From Bradyrhizobium zhanjiangense (GTDB lineage Bacteria > Pseudomonadota > Alphaproteobacteria > Rhizobiales > Xanthobacteraceae): a stretch of DNA of 64,000 nt. Below, one piece after another: positions 9,560 through 17,951 of the stretch; the stretch's first letter is position 1; each line of letters begins with the position of its first letter. The translations under genes and the position numbers were made by a program. Below the pieces are notes generated by a model that did not search any database, had not been told where the DNA came from, and saw only the letters and a list, made by a program, of their open reading frames with translations. The stretch spans positions 6,779,001 to 6,843,000 of the forward strand of contig NZ_CP022221.1 of assembly GCF_004114935.1 (NCBI RefSeq), read 5' to 3'.

Positions 9560-10150
9560 CTAGATCGGCTGGAAGCCCAGGTCGCCACGGATCCGGTTGA
9601 CGATGTAGGTCCCATCCCGGGTCGGCAAGATCCGCTCGACGCTCGCGCTGTCGATCTTCACATTGGCAAAGCGGGGGCCCACGGAGACGTCGTGGACGGC
9701 CGTTGCGAAGGCCTCGACCTCGGCCATGGTCGTGACGGCCCGGCTGTCCTCGATGCCGCAGGCCCTGGCGATGCCGACGAGGTCGGCGGCCGCGGAGGTA
9801 TGGCTGGTCTGGCCGCCGGTCTCGCCATAGGCCTCGTTGTCGAGCACGACGATGGAGAGATTGGCCGGCTTTTGCAGGCCGATCGTGGCGAGGCCGCCCA
9901 TGCCCATCAGCATCTCGCCGTCGCCGGTGATGACCAGCACCGGCAGCTTTGGCTGCGCCAGTGCGAGCCCGAGCCCGATCATCGCCGCGCCACCCATGCC
10001 GCCCCAGAGATAGAAGTTGCGCGCGTGGTCGCCGGCCGCGCACATGTCGTTGGTGGAGGCACCCAAGCCGCCGATCGCAACGATGTCCTTGCGGTCCGCG
10101 AGCAGCGTGGACACCACCTGGCGGCGGTCGAGAAGATTGGCCTTGCTCAT
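9560..10150 (-). CDS. Thiamine-diphosphate decarboxylase, beta (TPP-binding) subunit, sulfopyruvate/phosphonopyruvate type
   Basis: A 196-residue protein corresponding to the pyrophosphate-binding domain of ThDP enzymes. The metal/ThDP motif is GDGEMLMGMGGLATIG...NLSIVVLDNEAYGETGGQ, with GDG at the start and N-E-A-Y for the later ligands. It resembles the C-terminal half of phosphonopyruvate decarboxylase and the ComE subunit of sulfopyruvate decarboxylase. The start overlaps the alpha-subunit stop by ATGA, so the two make a heteromer in fixed ratio. The likely reaction is decarboxylation of a 3-substituted pyruvate to the aldehyde. The substrate is unproven, as no other sulfonate or phosphonate gene is adjacent. 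Confidence 0.8.
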   Translation of the reverse strand: MSKANLLDRRQVVSTLLADRKDIVAIGGLGASTNDMCAAGDHARNFYLWGGMGGAAMIGLGLALAQPKLPVLVITGDGEMLMGMGGLATIGLQKPANLSIVVLDNEAYGETGGQTSHTSAAADLVGIARACGIEDSRAVTTMAEVEAFATAVHDVSVGPRFANVKIDSASVERILPTRDGTYIVNRIRGDLGFQPI

Positions 10151-10689
10151 TTGGTGAAAACCTTGGCGCCGATCAGGCGCTGCGACAACAGGACGGCGGT
10201 GGGGGTCAGCGCGTTGTAGGCCTGCGCCGCAGCCGCCTCCAACACGGCCGGCACCTCGGCCGCGTTCGAGGCGCGCAGCACCTTGACGCCAGAGAGCTCG
10301 AACACGCCCTGCGTGGTCGATCCCATCGGCACCTGCCACGGATTGAACTCGCCCCATTCGCCGCGCATGGTGACGAGGGTGAGGAAGGGAAAGCGCAGGA
10401 TCGGGATCAGCGACAGCATGTTGATGCAATTGCCGACGCCGCTCGACTGCATCAGCAACGCGCCGCGCTGTCCGCCCGCCCAGGCGCCAGCGAGAAGTGC
10501 CACGCCCTCCTCCTCCGTCGTCAGCGCAATGCCGCGCATCGTGGAGGAGGCCAGAACGCGCTGAATCAGCTTCGAGTGACCGGCGTCGGGCACGTACGGC
10601 ACCTGCCGGACGTCGAAGCGCTGCAATGTCGCGAAAATATCGTCGGGCCAATTCGGGGCCGTGTCGGGAGCGTCAGCGCGCGCGTGCAT
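10147..10689 (-). CDS. Thiamine-diphosphate decarboxylase, alpha (PYR) subunit
   Basis: A 180-residue protein equivalent to the pyrimidine-binding domain of ThDP enzymes. The conserved activating glutamate is in LTTEEEGVALLAGAWAGG, followed by the ALLMQSSGVGNCINML segment typical of ComD and the N-terminal half of phosphonopyruvate decarboxylase. It is the promoter-proximal gene of a two-gene operon and is divergent from the P450 gene, with 106 bp between the starts. In other organisms the two domains are often one chain; here they are split. Confidence 0.8.
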   Translation of the reverse strand: MHARADAPDTAPNWPDDIFATLQRFDVRQVPYVPDAGHSKLIQRVLASSTMRGIALTTEEEGVALLAGAWAGGQRGALLMQSSGVGNCINMLSLIPILRFPFLTLVTMRGEWGEFNPWQVPMGSTTQGVFELSGVKVLRASNAAEVPAVLEAAAAQAYNALTPTAVLLSQRLIGAKVFTK

Positions 10690-10795
10690 TTTCCTGTCCG
10701 GTCGGCTAGCAAAGACGGCGCGACTGTAGACGCATGCGTGCGTCGATCAGAACAACAAAAACGGCATATCGGCTTTAACCGGCGAGTATAACGGG

Positions 10796-12028
10796 ATGAA
10801 CGCAGATGCGAAGGAGCTGGCGGCAAGCTTCGATCTCGAGAAGCTGACGCCTGAGTTCTACGACAACCCCTATCCGACCTATCGTGCACTGCGGGAGAAC
10901 GAGCCGGTCAAGCGCCTGCCGAACGGCACCGTGTTCCTGACCCGCTATGACGATCTCGTCACCACCTACAAGAACACCAAATCGTTCAGCTCGGACAAGA
11001 AGCGCGAGTTCGCGCCGAAATACGGCGACAGCCTGCTCTACGAGCACCACACCACCAGCCTCGTCTTCAACGATCCGCCCTCTCACACCCGCGTGCGCCG
11101 CCTGATCATGGGCGCGCTGTCGCCGCGCGCCATCGCCGGAATGGAGGGCGACCTCATCAAGCTGGTCGACGGCCTGCTCGACGCCATCGCCGCCAAGGGG
11201 GCTTGCGAGCTGATCGAGGACTTTGCCGCCTCCATTCCGATCGAGGTGATCGGCAATCTGCTCGACGTGCCTCACGAGGAACGCGCGCCGCTGCGCGACT
11301 GGTCGCTGGCGATCCTGGGCGCGCTCGAACCGGTGGTGACGCCCGAAGCGGCTGCGCGCGGCAACAAGGCGGTACAGGACTTCCTCGCCTATCTCGAGAC
11401 GCTGGTCGCGCGCCGACGCCAAAAGCCCGGCAATCCCGACCGCGACGTGCTGACGCGCCTGATCCAAGGAGAAGGGAGCGGCGAGGAGAACGGCGAGCGG
11501 CTGACGGAGAAGGAGCTGCTGCACAATTGCATCTTCCTGCTCAATGCCGGTCACGAGACCACCACCAACCTGATCGGCAACGGCCTCGTCGCGCTGCATC
11601 GGAACCCGGATCAGAAGCAGCGCCTGATCGACAACCCCGACATGATCAAGACCGCCGTGGAGGAGATGCTGCGCTACGAGAGCTCCAACCAGCTCGGCAA
11701 CCGCATGACGACCGAACGGGTCGAGCTCGGCGGCGTCGTGCTCGATGCCGGCACGTCGGTGACGCTGTGTATTGGGGCGGCCAACCGCGACCCCGCGCAG
11801 TTTCCGGACCCCGAACGCTTCGACATCGCGCGCACGCCGAACCGGCACCTCGCCTTCGCCACCGGCGCGCATCAATGCGCCGGGATGGCACTGGCGCGGC
11901 TGGAAGGCGCGATCGCGATCGCGCGCTTCCTGGCGCGCTTCCCGAACTATGCCGTGAGCGGGCAGCCGGTCCGGGGCGGACGGGTCCGGTTTCGCGGCTT
12001 TTTGAGCGTGCCCTGCGCGATCGGCTGA
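10796..12028 (+). CDS. Cytochrome P450 monooxygenase
   Basis: A 410-residue soluble bacterial P450. The I-helix oxygen-activation motif is AGHETTTN, the K-helix ExxR is EEMLRYES, and the haem loop is FATGAHQCAGMALAR with the cysteine ligand at residue 361. There is no membrane anchor or fused reductase, so it needs a separate ferredoxin and reductase. It resembles the CYP107/CYP109-like group of broad hydroxylases, but the substrate cannot be inferred. It stands alone on the plus strand and diverges from the split decarboxylase genes. Confidence 0.92.
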   Translation: MNADAKELAASFDLEKLTPEFYDNPYPTYRALRENEPVKRLPNGTVFLTRYDDLVTTYKNTKSFSSDKKREFAPKYGDSLLYEHHTTSLVFNDPPSHTRVRRLIMGALSPRAIAGMEGDLIKLVDGLLDAIAAKGACELIEDFAASIPIEVIGNLLDVPHEERAPLRDWSLAILGALEPVVTPEAAARGNKAVQDFLAYLETLVARRRQKPGNPDRDVLTRLIQGEGSGEENGERLTEKELLHNCIFLLNAGHETTTNLIGNGLVALHRNPDQKQRLIDNPDMIKTAVEEMLRYESSNQLGNRMTTERVELGGVVLDAGTSVTLCIGAANRDPAQFPDPERFDIARTPNRHLAFATGAHQCAGMALARLEGAIAIARFLARFPNYAVSGQPVRGGRVRFRGFLSVPCAIG

Positions 12029-12256
12029 GGCCTCCAAACAAAAATGACGAAAACAACCCCATGCACAGTAGAGCCTGGGTCGGCGAACCATGCCCTGATG
12101 CTCCGCAGAACTACCTGACATCTCAGGCAAATCAGGCCGCGCCACGCATTGGGGCGCATCAAGGCTTCCAAGGCGACAGTCCGATCCCCAGATCAAGCTG
12201 AAGGCCGCCGGTGCAGTCGGTTGACGCCCCCGCGCGCAGCAATGGAGTGACGGCAG

Positions 12257-13471
12257 ATGAGCGCGTCGGTCATTGATTTCATCGCAACGGAAGCACGCTT
12301 TGGGGCCCGTAATTACGAGCCGATCGGGGTCGTCCTATCGCGCGGCGAAGGTGTCTGGGTCTGGGATACCGAAGGCAACCGTTACCTCGATTGCCTCTCG
12401 GCCTATTCGGCGGTCAGCCAGGGCCACTGCCACCCCAAGATCCTGGCGGCGATGGTCGAACAGGCGCACAGGCTGACGCTCACCTCGCGGGCCTTCCACA
12501 ACGACCAGCTCGCCTTGTTCTACGAGGAGATCGCGGCGCTCACCGGCTCCCACAAGGTGCTGCCGATGAACAGCGGGGCTGAGGCGGTCGAAAGCGCGAT
12601 CAAGTCGGTCCGCAAATGGGGCTATGAGGTGAAGGGCGTGCCGGACGGCCAGGCCGAGATCATCGTCTGTGCCAACAATTTCCACGGACGCACGCTGGGC
12701 ATCGTCGGCTTTTCAACCGATCCCGAGACACGCACACATTTCGGTCCGTTCGCGCCTGGCTTCAGGATCATCCCGTTCGGCGACGCCGCGGCGCTGGAAG
12801 AGGCCATCACGCCAAACACCGTCGCCTTTCTGGTCGAGCCGATCCAGGGCGAAGCCGGTGTCGTCATTCCTCCAGCCGGCTATTTCACTGAGGTGCGGGA
12901 GCTCTGCACCGCCAACAACGTGATGCTGGTGCTCGACGAGATCCAGACCGGGCTCGGCCGCACCGGCAAGCTGCTTGCCGAACAGCACGAGGGAATCGAG
13001 GCGGACGTGACGCTGCTCGGCAAGGCCTTATCCGGCGGCTTCTATCCGGTGTCGGCCGTGCTTTCGAACAACGACGTGCTCGGGACATTGAGACCCGGGC
13101 AGCATGGCTCGACCTTTGGCGGCAATCCGCTTGCCTGCGCGGTGGCGCGCGCGGCGATCCGCGTGCTGGTCGAGGAAGGCATGATCGACAACGCGGCCAG
13201 GCAGGGCGCGCGCTTTCTGCAAGGCTTGAAGGACATTCGTGCCAATACGATCCGCGAGGTGCGCGGACGCGGCTTGATGCTGGCGGTCGAGCTGCATCCC
13301 GAGGCCGGGCGCGCACGCCGCTACTGTGAGGCGCTTCAGGGCAAGGGCATCCTCGCCAAGGATACCCATGAGCACACGATCCGCATCGCCCCGCCGCTGG
13401 TGATCACCAGCGACCAGGTCGACTGGGCGCTGGAGCGGCTCGCCACCACCCTGACGCAGGATTTCTCTTGA
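12257..13471 (+). CDS. rocD: Ornithine aminotransferase
   Basis: A 404-residue PLP enzyme converting ornithine and 2-oxoglutarate to glutamate semialdehyde and glutamate, part of arginine/ornithine catabolism. The N-terminal pattern [29 protein letters not shown] is typical of RocD. The PLP aspartate is in [14 protein letters not shown], the Schiff-base lysine in [14 protein letters not shown], and the phosphate contact in [17 protein letters not shown] sequence lies 9 bp before the ATG. It is monocistronic by position, with 228 bp upstream in which no other gene is visible. Confidence 0.92.
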   Translation: MSASVIDFIATEARFGARNYEPIGVVLSRGEGVWVWDTEGNRYLDCLSAYSAVSQGHCHPKILAAMVEQAHRLTLTSRAFHNDQLALFYEEIAALTGSHKVLPMNSGAEAVESAIKSVRKWGYEVKGVPDGQAEIIVCANNFHGRTLGIVGFSTDPETRTHFGPFAPGFRIIPFGDAAALEEAITPNTVAFLVEPIQGEAGVVIPPAGYFTEVRELCTANNVMLVLDEIQTGLGRTGKLLAEQHEGIEADVTLLGKALSGGFYPVSAVLSNNDVLGTLRPGQHGSTFGGNPLACAVARAAIRVLVEEGMIDNAARQGARFLQGLKDIRANTIREVRGRGLMLAVELHPEAGRARRYCEALQGKGILAKDTHEHTIRIAPPLVITSDQVDWALERLATTLTQDFS

Positions 13472-13578
13472 GACCGCCTGCGTCGGAAGATCGCAATGCC
13501 TGAAGCGGCCAACAACGAACGATTCCCCCATCTGCGCGTTGAAACGTCGTGGGCGATTACGAGCTGGGAGCTGCAATC

Positions 13579-15597
13579 ATGCTTCCGCGTGGCTTTTGCC
13601 TTACGGCTGTTTTAGTTGGTGTCTCGATGCTGTCGGCGAGCCTCAGTGCGTTCGCCCAAGGACCCGGCCAGGGACACGGAAGGGGCGGACCACCCGGTGC
13701 GGGCGCAGCGCCGGCAGCTCGGCCAGCAGCACCACCGGCCATGGCCCGTCCGGCGGCGCCGCCAGCCATGGCGCGTCCCGCTGCGCCGGCATTCCATCCC
13801 CCGGCCATGTCGCAACGACCGGCCATGCCGCAACATTCGGCGCCGCATATCGCCTCACCGCCATCGCGCCCGACCCCGCATTTCGCTGCACCGCCGTCCC
13901 GCCCGACACCACATTTCGCTGCACCGCCGTCGCGGGCGGCGCCGCACGTGGCGGCTCCGCGGCCTGAAATCCATCGGGCGCCGGCAGCAACGCAGCGTCC
14001 GGCCATGGCACCCCAGCGGACGCCGCATATCGCCGCCCCCTCGCGCCCAAGTGCACCCCCGGCCGTGAGTGAGCGACCGGGACCGCCGCGCGAGACGCTG
14101 TCGCGCCAGTCCGCGGAACGCCAGGGCCGCATCGACCGCTTGCAGCAGCGCGTGCAGCAATTGCAGTCGCAAAAGCCACCAGAAGGCGCAAGGGCGCAAC
14201 GCGAGCAACAACGGTTGCTGCAGTCGCAGAGCCGGCTGCTTGAACGCGAGCAGCGAGTGCAACAGCGCGAGCAGCACGTCGAGCAGCGGCAGCGCGAGAT
14301 GCTGTCGCGCCAGAGCACAGAACGGCAGACCCGCATTGACCGCTTGCAGCAGCGCGTCCAGCAACTGCAGTCGCAGAAGCCGGAAGGCCTGCGGGCGCAA
14401 CGCGCGCAGGAGCGGATGCTGCAGACGCAGAACCGGCTGCTGCAGCGCGAACAGCGCTTGCAGCAAAGTGATCAGGCGCGCCTGCAGCGGTTGGGACCTG
14501 AGCCGACGACAGTTGGGCGAGCCGCCACGGCTGCCGCTGTGCAGGCCGCCGAGCGCGGGCGGTTTGCGGAGCGCTTCCGTGAGCAAGCCGCTCCGCAGAC
14601 CCAAGCCGCCCTCCTCACTCGCCAGAGCGGCTGGGCTCCCCGGCAGGCCTGGCGTCACCGCCATCCCGCGGTATTCGTGGCGTGGCTTGGGCCGGTGTTC
14701 TGGCCATACGCTTACTCCGACATTTTTGACTACACGTTCTGGTCCTATGCTTATGAGCCCGGCTATTGGGCGTACGCGTATGACGACTTCGTCGACACCG
14801 TGTTCTGGGGCGGTGGCGGCCCCTATTCCGCCTTTGCCAGCACCACCCCGTATGACTATCCGCAAGCCGGCGGCGGTGGCCGCGCGCGTCCGCGCGCCAG
14901 CGTGAGCCCGCAAACGCTACAGCAATTGTGCGGCACGCCGGACAAGGGCATCACCGCTTGGCCGCTTGCCGATATCGCGAAAGCAGTGCAGCCCACGCCG
15001 GAGCAACGCGCGCTGCTCGACGAGTTGAAGACTGCGGCGGCCGAAGCTGCCGGTGTGTTCAAGGATTCCTGCGCGGAGACTTATGCACTGACGCCGCCTG
15101 GCCGCTTGCGCGCGATGATGAACCGCATCAGCGCGACGCTGGAAGCCGTCAAGATCGTGCGACCGGCGCTGGAGAAGTTCTACAACTCGCTCAGTGACGA
15201 ACAGCAGGCCCGCTTCAACGCGCTCGGCCCCAATGTCGGCGACCGCTCGTCACAGCAGCAGCAAGCCAGTGCCGAGGGCTGCGGTGATCCCAAGTCCAGC
15301 CTGACCCAGTTGCCGATCCAGAGGATCGAGGCCGTGCTCCATCCCGCAGGCAAGCAGAAGGAGGCGCTCGACCGCCTCGGCGAAGCGACGGCGAAGGGCG
15401 TTCAGGACTTGCAGGCAGCCTGCCCGAACGATGTGCCGCTAACGCCGGTCGGACGGCTCGAGGCAATGCAGCGCCGGCTCGAGGCCATGCTGACGGCCGC
15501 CAAGCTGGTCGAACCTGCGCTGGACGAGTTCTACGCCACGCTGAGCAGCGAGCAGAAGGCGCGCTTCAACACGCTGCAACAGGTCGCAAGCCCGTGA
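13579..15597 (+). CDS. Large secreted LTXXQ-motif protein with Pro/Ala repeats and Gln-rich coiled coils
   Basis: A 672-residue exported protein. A signal peptide (about residues 1-27, ending SLSAFA) is followed by a Pro/Ala/His-rich repeat region built from variants of PPSRPTPHFAA and PPAMARPAA. Next come two copies of a Gln/Arg-rich coiled-coil unit starting RQS.ERQ.RIDRLQQRVQQLQSQKP, an aromatic stretch (YAYSDIFDYTFWSYAYEPGYW), and two C-terminal LTXXQ-family domains with the pattern LTP.GRL.AM..R..A...A...V.PAL..FY..LS.EQ.ARFN. LTXXQ proteins are related to the Spy/CpxP periplasmic chaperones. The ATG at 13579 has GGGAG upstream. The exact role is unknown; an envelope or matrix function is an inference. 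Confidence 0.8.
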   Translation: MLPRGFCLTAVLVGVSMLSASLSAFAQGPGQGHGRGGPPGAGAAPAARPAAPPAMARPAAPPAMARPAAPAFHPPAMSQRPAMPQHSAPHIASPPSRPTPHFAAPPSRPTPHFAAPPSRAAPHVAAPRPEIHRAPAATQRPAMAPQRTPHIAAPSRPSAPPAVSERPGPPRETLSRQSAERQGRIDRLQQRVQQLQSQKPPEGARAQREQQRLLQSQSRLLEREQRVQQREQHVEQRQREMLSRQSTERQTRIDRLQQRVQQLQSQKPEGLRAQRAQERMLQTQNRLLQREQRLQQSDQARLQRLGPEPTTVGRAATAAAVQAAERGRFAERFREQAAPQTQAALLTRQSGWAPRQAWRHRHPAVFVAWLGPVFWPYAYSDIFDYTFWSYAYEPGYWAYAYDDFVDTVFWGGGGPYSAFASTTPYDYPQAGGGGRARPRASVSPQTLQQLCGTPDKGITAWPLADIAKAVQPTPEQRALLDELKTAAAEAAGVFKDSCAETYALTPPGRLRAMMNRISATLEAVKIVRPALEKFYNSLSDEQQARFNALGPNVGDRSSQQQQASAEGCGDPKSSLTQLPIQRIEAVLHPAGKQKEALDRLGEATAKGVQDLQAACPNDVPLTPVGRLEAMQRRLEAMLTAAKLVEPALDEFYATLSSEQKARFNTLQQVASP

Positions 15598-15615
15598 GGG
15601 CAGCGCGCGCGTGAC

Positions 15616-15670
15616 CTAGAGCACTATCGGTTCTGATTGAATCAGAACCGGCGCTCTAGATTTTTGTTTT
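15616..15670 (+). terminator. Strong terminator after the LTXXQ gene
   Basis: A two-part hairpin: outer arms CTAGAGC/GCTCTAG and an inner 10-bp stem CGGTTCTGAT/ATCAGAACCG with a TGA loop. It is followed by TTTTTGTTTT. It ends the plus-strand LTXXQ transcript and lies between two convergent genes. Confidence 0.85.
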
Positions 15671-15677
15671 GAACCGG

Positions 15678-15711
15678 TATCCACTTCGCTCGAATATCCA
15701 CTTCGCTCGAA
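15678..15711. repeat. Perfect 17-bp tandem duplication
   Basis: TATCCACTTCGCTCGAA occurs twice head to tail between the LTXXQ terminator and the stop of the TIM-barrel gene. The unit is part of a sequence often seen next to intergenic repeats in rhizobia (GGTATCCACTT). Confidence 0.9.
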
Positions 15712-15717
15712 AACGCT

Positions 15718-16581
15718 TTACACCACCGTCTTATGTCGCGCGATGCAGGTGCGCAGCACCTCGTCCATCGGCTTGGCCCACCAGTCATTGGAGAAGATTT
15801 CGATCTCCGAATAGCCGGCAAAGCCCTGCGCTTCGACCGCTTGACGCACCGATTTGATGTCGATGACGCCGTCGCCCATCATGCCGCGGTCGTTGAGGAT
15901 GTCCTTGGTCGGCACCATCCAATCGCAGACGTGGAAGGCGAGCAGGCGATCTTGGCCGGCGCGCGCGATCTGCCCCATCAGCTCCGGGTCCCACCAGATG
16001 TGATAGACGTCGAGCGCGACGCCGAGCATGCCGCTGCGGCCGGGGTCGAGCCGGTCGCAGATGTCGATCGCCTGTTTTGTGGTGTTCACGCAGGCGCGGT
16101 CGGCTGCATAGGCCGGATGCAACGGCTCGATCGCCAGCGGCAGGTCTGCCTGTCTGGCGTAGTCGAGCATCTCGGCGAGCGCTTCCTCGACCTGCCCCCG
16201 CGCTGCGGCGATGTCCTTCGACGCCTCGCTGCCCGGCCGCGAATATTGCGGCAGGCCGCCGACGACAAGCACGATGCAGGGCGCGCCGAGCGCCTTGGCT
16301 TCATCGACGCAGCGGCGGTTGTCGTCGCGCACTTCGCTCCGACGCGACGCATCCGAAGTAAACATACCGCCGCGGCAATAGCCCGAGAGATCAAGGCCGG
16401 CATCGCGCACCGCGCGTGCGGCACGGTCGAGACCGACGGCGGCAACTTGGTCGCGCCAGGGATCGATGGCGCGGATGCCTTGCCTGCCACAAGCTTCAAT
16501 GATCTCGACGAGGTCACCCTGCTTGCGGACCGTCGCCGTGTTCAGCGACAGCCAGCGATGGTCGGACGAAAAATCGCGCAT
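15718..16581 (-). CDS. Sugar phosphate isomerase/epimerase-family TIM-barrel protein
   Basis: A 287-residue xylose-isomerase-like TIM barrel. Metal-binding acidic and histidine residues typical of the family are visible in LPLAIEPLHP, VALDVYHIWWDPEL, LAFHVCDW and FAGYSEIEIF. Members isomerise, epimerise or dehydrate sugars and inositol derivatives. It is the last gene of a seven-gene minus-strand operon and overlaps the DUF993 gene by ATGA. In that setting it probably acts on an oxidised sugar or cyclitol made by the neighbouring Gfo/Idh enzyme. The substrate is unknown. Confidence 0.85.
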   Translation of the reverse strand: MRDFSSDHRWLSLNTATVRKQGDLVEIIEACGRQGIRAIDPWRDQVAAVGLDRAARAVRDAGLDLSGYCRGGMFTSDASRRSEVRDDNRRCVDEAKALGAPCIVLVVGGLPQYSRPGSEASKDIAAARGQVEEALAEMLDYARQADLPLAIEPLHPAYAADRACVNTTKQAIDICDRLDPGRSGMLGVALDVYHIWWDPELMGQIARAGQDRLLAFHVCDWMVPTKDILNDRGMMGDGVIDIKSVRQAVEAQGFAGYSEIEIFSNDWWAKPMDEVLRTCIARHKTVV

Positions 16582-17786
16582 CAGTCTTCCAGTCCGTGCG
16601 AGGCCAGCACAGTCTTCATCCGCTGTGTCGCCAGTTCCGGATTGGCGAGCAGGCCGGCCTGATCGGCCAGACGGAACAACTCGGCCAGATGCAACATCGA
16701 GCGCGCGCTCTCCTGGCCGCCGACCATGGTGAAGTGGTCCTGGTGGCCGTTGAGATACGCCATGAACACCACGCCCGTCTTGTAGAAGCGCGTCGGCGCC
16801 TTGAAGATGTGGCGCGACAACGGCACGGTCGGCCCCAGCACGTCATGGAAGCCGGCTTCGTCGCCGGCTGCCAGCCGCGACAGCGCATAGGAGGCTGCCG
16901 GCGCGATCGCATCGAAGATGCCGAGCAGCGCATGCGAAAAGCCTTGATCGTCGCCGGCGATCAGCTCTGCATAGTTGAAATCGTCGCCGGTGTACATCTT
17001 GATGCGCTTGTCGAGCCGGCGGCGCATGTCGATCTCACGCTGCTTGTCGAGCAGCGACACCTTGACGCCGTCAACGTTGGCGGCGTTGCCGTTGATGATG
17101 GCCGTGGCCGTATCCATCGCCTTGTCGAGATCCTTGGTGCCCCAATATCCCGTCAGCGCCGGATCGAACATGTCGCCGAGCCAGTGGATGATCACGGGCT
17201 CCCGAACCTGCGACAGCACGCGGTCGTAGACCTTTGCGTAGTCGTCGGCGTTGCGGCCGAGTTTGGCGAGCGCACGCGAGGCCATCAGGATGATGCGGCC
17301 GCCGACCTTCTCGACTGCCGAGATCTGCTCCTCATAAGCGCGGATCACGTCGTCGAGGCTCTTGGCATCCTCGACTGCGAGGTGGTCCGTGCCGGCTCCG
17401 GAGAACACCAGCGCGTTGCGGCGCTTTGCGGCAGACACCGATCGCGTGATCAGCTCCAGCGAGGTCGGCCAGTCCAGCCCCATGCCGCGCTGCGCGGTAT
17501 CCATCGCTTCGGCGACGCCAAGGCCGAGGTCCCAGACGTGCTCGCGGAAGGCGATGGTCTTGTCCCAGTCGACAGCGACCGAAAGCCAGGGATCATTGTC
17601 CGCGAAGGGATCGGCCACCGTGTGCACGGCCGAGAAGGCGATGCGGTTGAGCGGCCCCTCGAGCTTTGCGGGGAACGTGCGCGAGGCCGCGAGCCGATAG
17701 GTCTCGATCGACCGGTCGGCCTTCGGCAATTTTAGCGACAATGACGACATTGAAGGGACAGGCTTGGGCTGGACGGGCTTGTTCAT
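16581..17786 (-). CDS. DUF993 protein (dihydrodipicolinate synthase-like TIM barrel)
   Basis: A 401-residue protein of the DUF993 family, distantly related to the DapA/N-acetylneuraminate lyase aldolases. Recognisable parts include VADPFADNDPWLSVAVDWDKT near the N-terminus and the barrel segments VGGRIILMASRALA and PVIIHWLGDMFDP. No function is established for the family to my knowledge; a retro-aldol or related C-C cleavage is inferred from the fold. The ATG at 17786 has a GGAGAGG ribosome-binding site. An in-frame extension upstream crosses an intergenic repeat and is rejected. The gene is coupled to the isomerase gene by ATGA. Confidence 0.8.
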   Translation of the reverse strand: MNKPVQPKPVPSMSSLSLKLPKADRSIETYRLAASRTFPAKLEGPLNRIAFSAVHTVADPFADNDPWLSVAVDWDKTIAFREHVWDLGLGVAEAMDTAQRGMGLDWPTSLELITRSVSAAKRRNALVFSGAGTDHLAVEDAKSLDDVIRAYEEQISAVEKVGGRIILMASRALAKLGRNADDYAKVYDRVLSQVREPVIIHWLGDMFDPALTGYWGTKDLDKAMDTATAIINGNAANVDGVKVSLLDKQREIDMRRRLDKRIKMYTGDDFNYAELIAGDDQGFSHALLGIFDAIAPAASYALSRLAAGDEAGFHDVLGPTVPLSRHIFKAPTRFYKTGVVFMAYLNGHQDHFTMVGGQESARSMLHLAELFRLADQAGLLANPELATQRMKTVLASHGLED

Positions 17787-17803
17787 GACTTCGAACCTCT
17801 CCT

Positions 17804-17918
17804 CGTCATTGCGAGCGAAGCGAAGCAATCCAGAATGCCTCCGCGGCAACAGTCTGGATTGCTTCGTCGCCAGCGCAAAATTGCTTCGCAATTTTGTCGC
17901 GGGCTCCTCGCAATGACG
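17804..17918. repeat. Intergenic palindromic repeat, family A
   Basis: Outer arms CGTCATTGCGAG and CTCGCAATGACG enclose GAAGCAATCCAG...CTGGATTGCTTC. The same element occurs at 43855-43941 and 48680-48765, and in altered form at 24677-24839. This copy carries an extra inner hairpin (AAAATTGC/GCAATTTT). It lies inside the operon between the DUF993 and Gfo/Idh genes. Confidence 0.9.
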
Positions 17919-17951
17919 GCTTAGTAGACATCGGGGCTTATCCAATAGACC

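Noticed and set aside
9560..10651. Single fused 363-residue decarboxylase reading through both subunits
   Set aside because: The first part is in a different frame from the PYR subunit and lacks its motifs; two coupled genes overlapping by ATGA fit better.
13679..13990. Repeated motifs in the LTXXQ gene as a possible CRISPR-like array
   Set aside because: The repeats are in frame, encode Pro/Ala-rich peptides and lack regular unique spacers.
17787..17945. 53-residue N-terminal extension of the DUF993 protein
   Set aside because: The extension is the translation of a family A intergenic repeat; the ATG at 17786 has a good ribosome-binding site.
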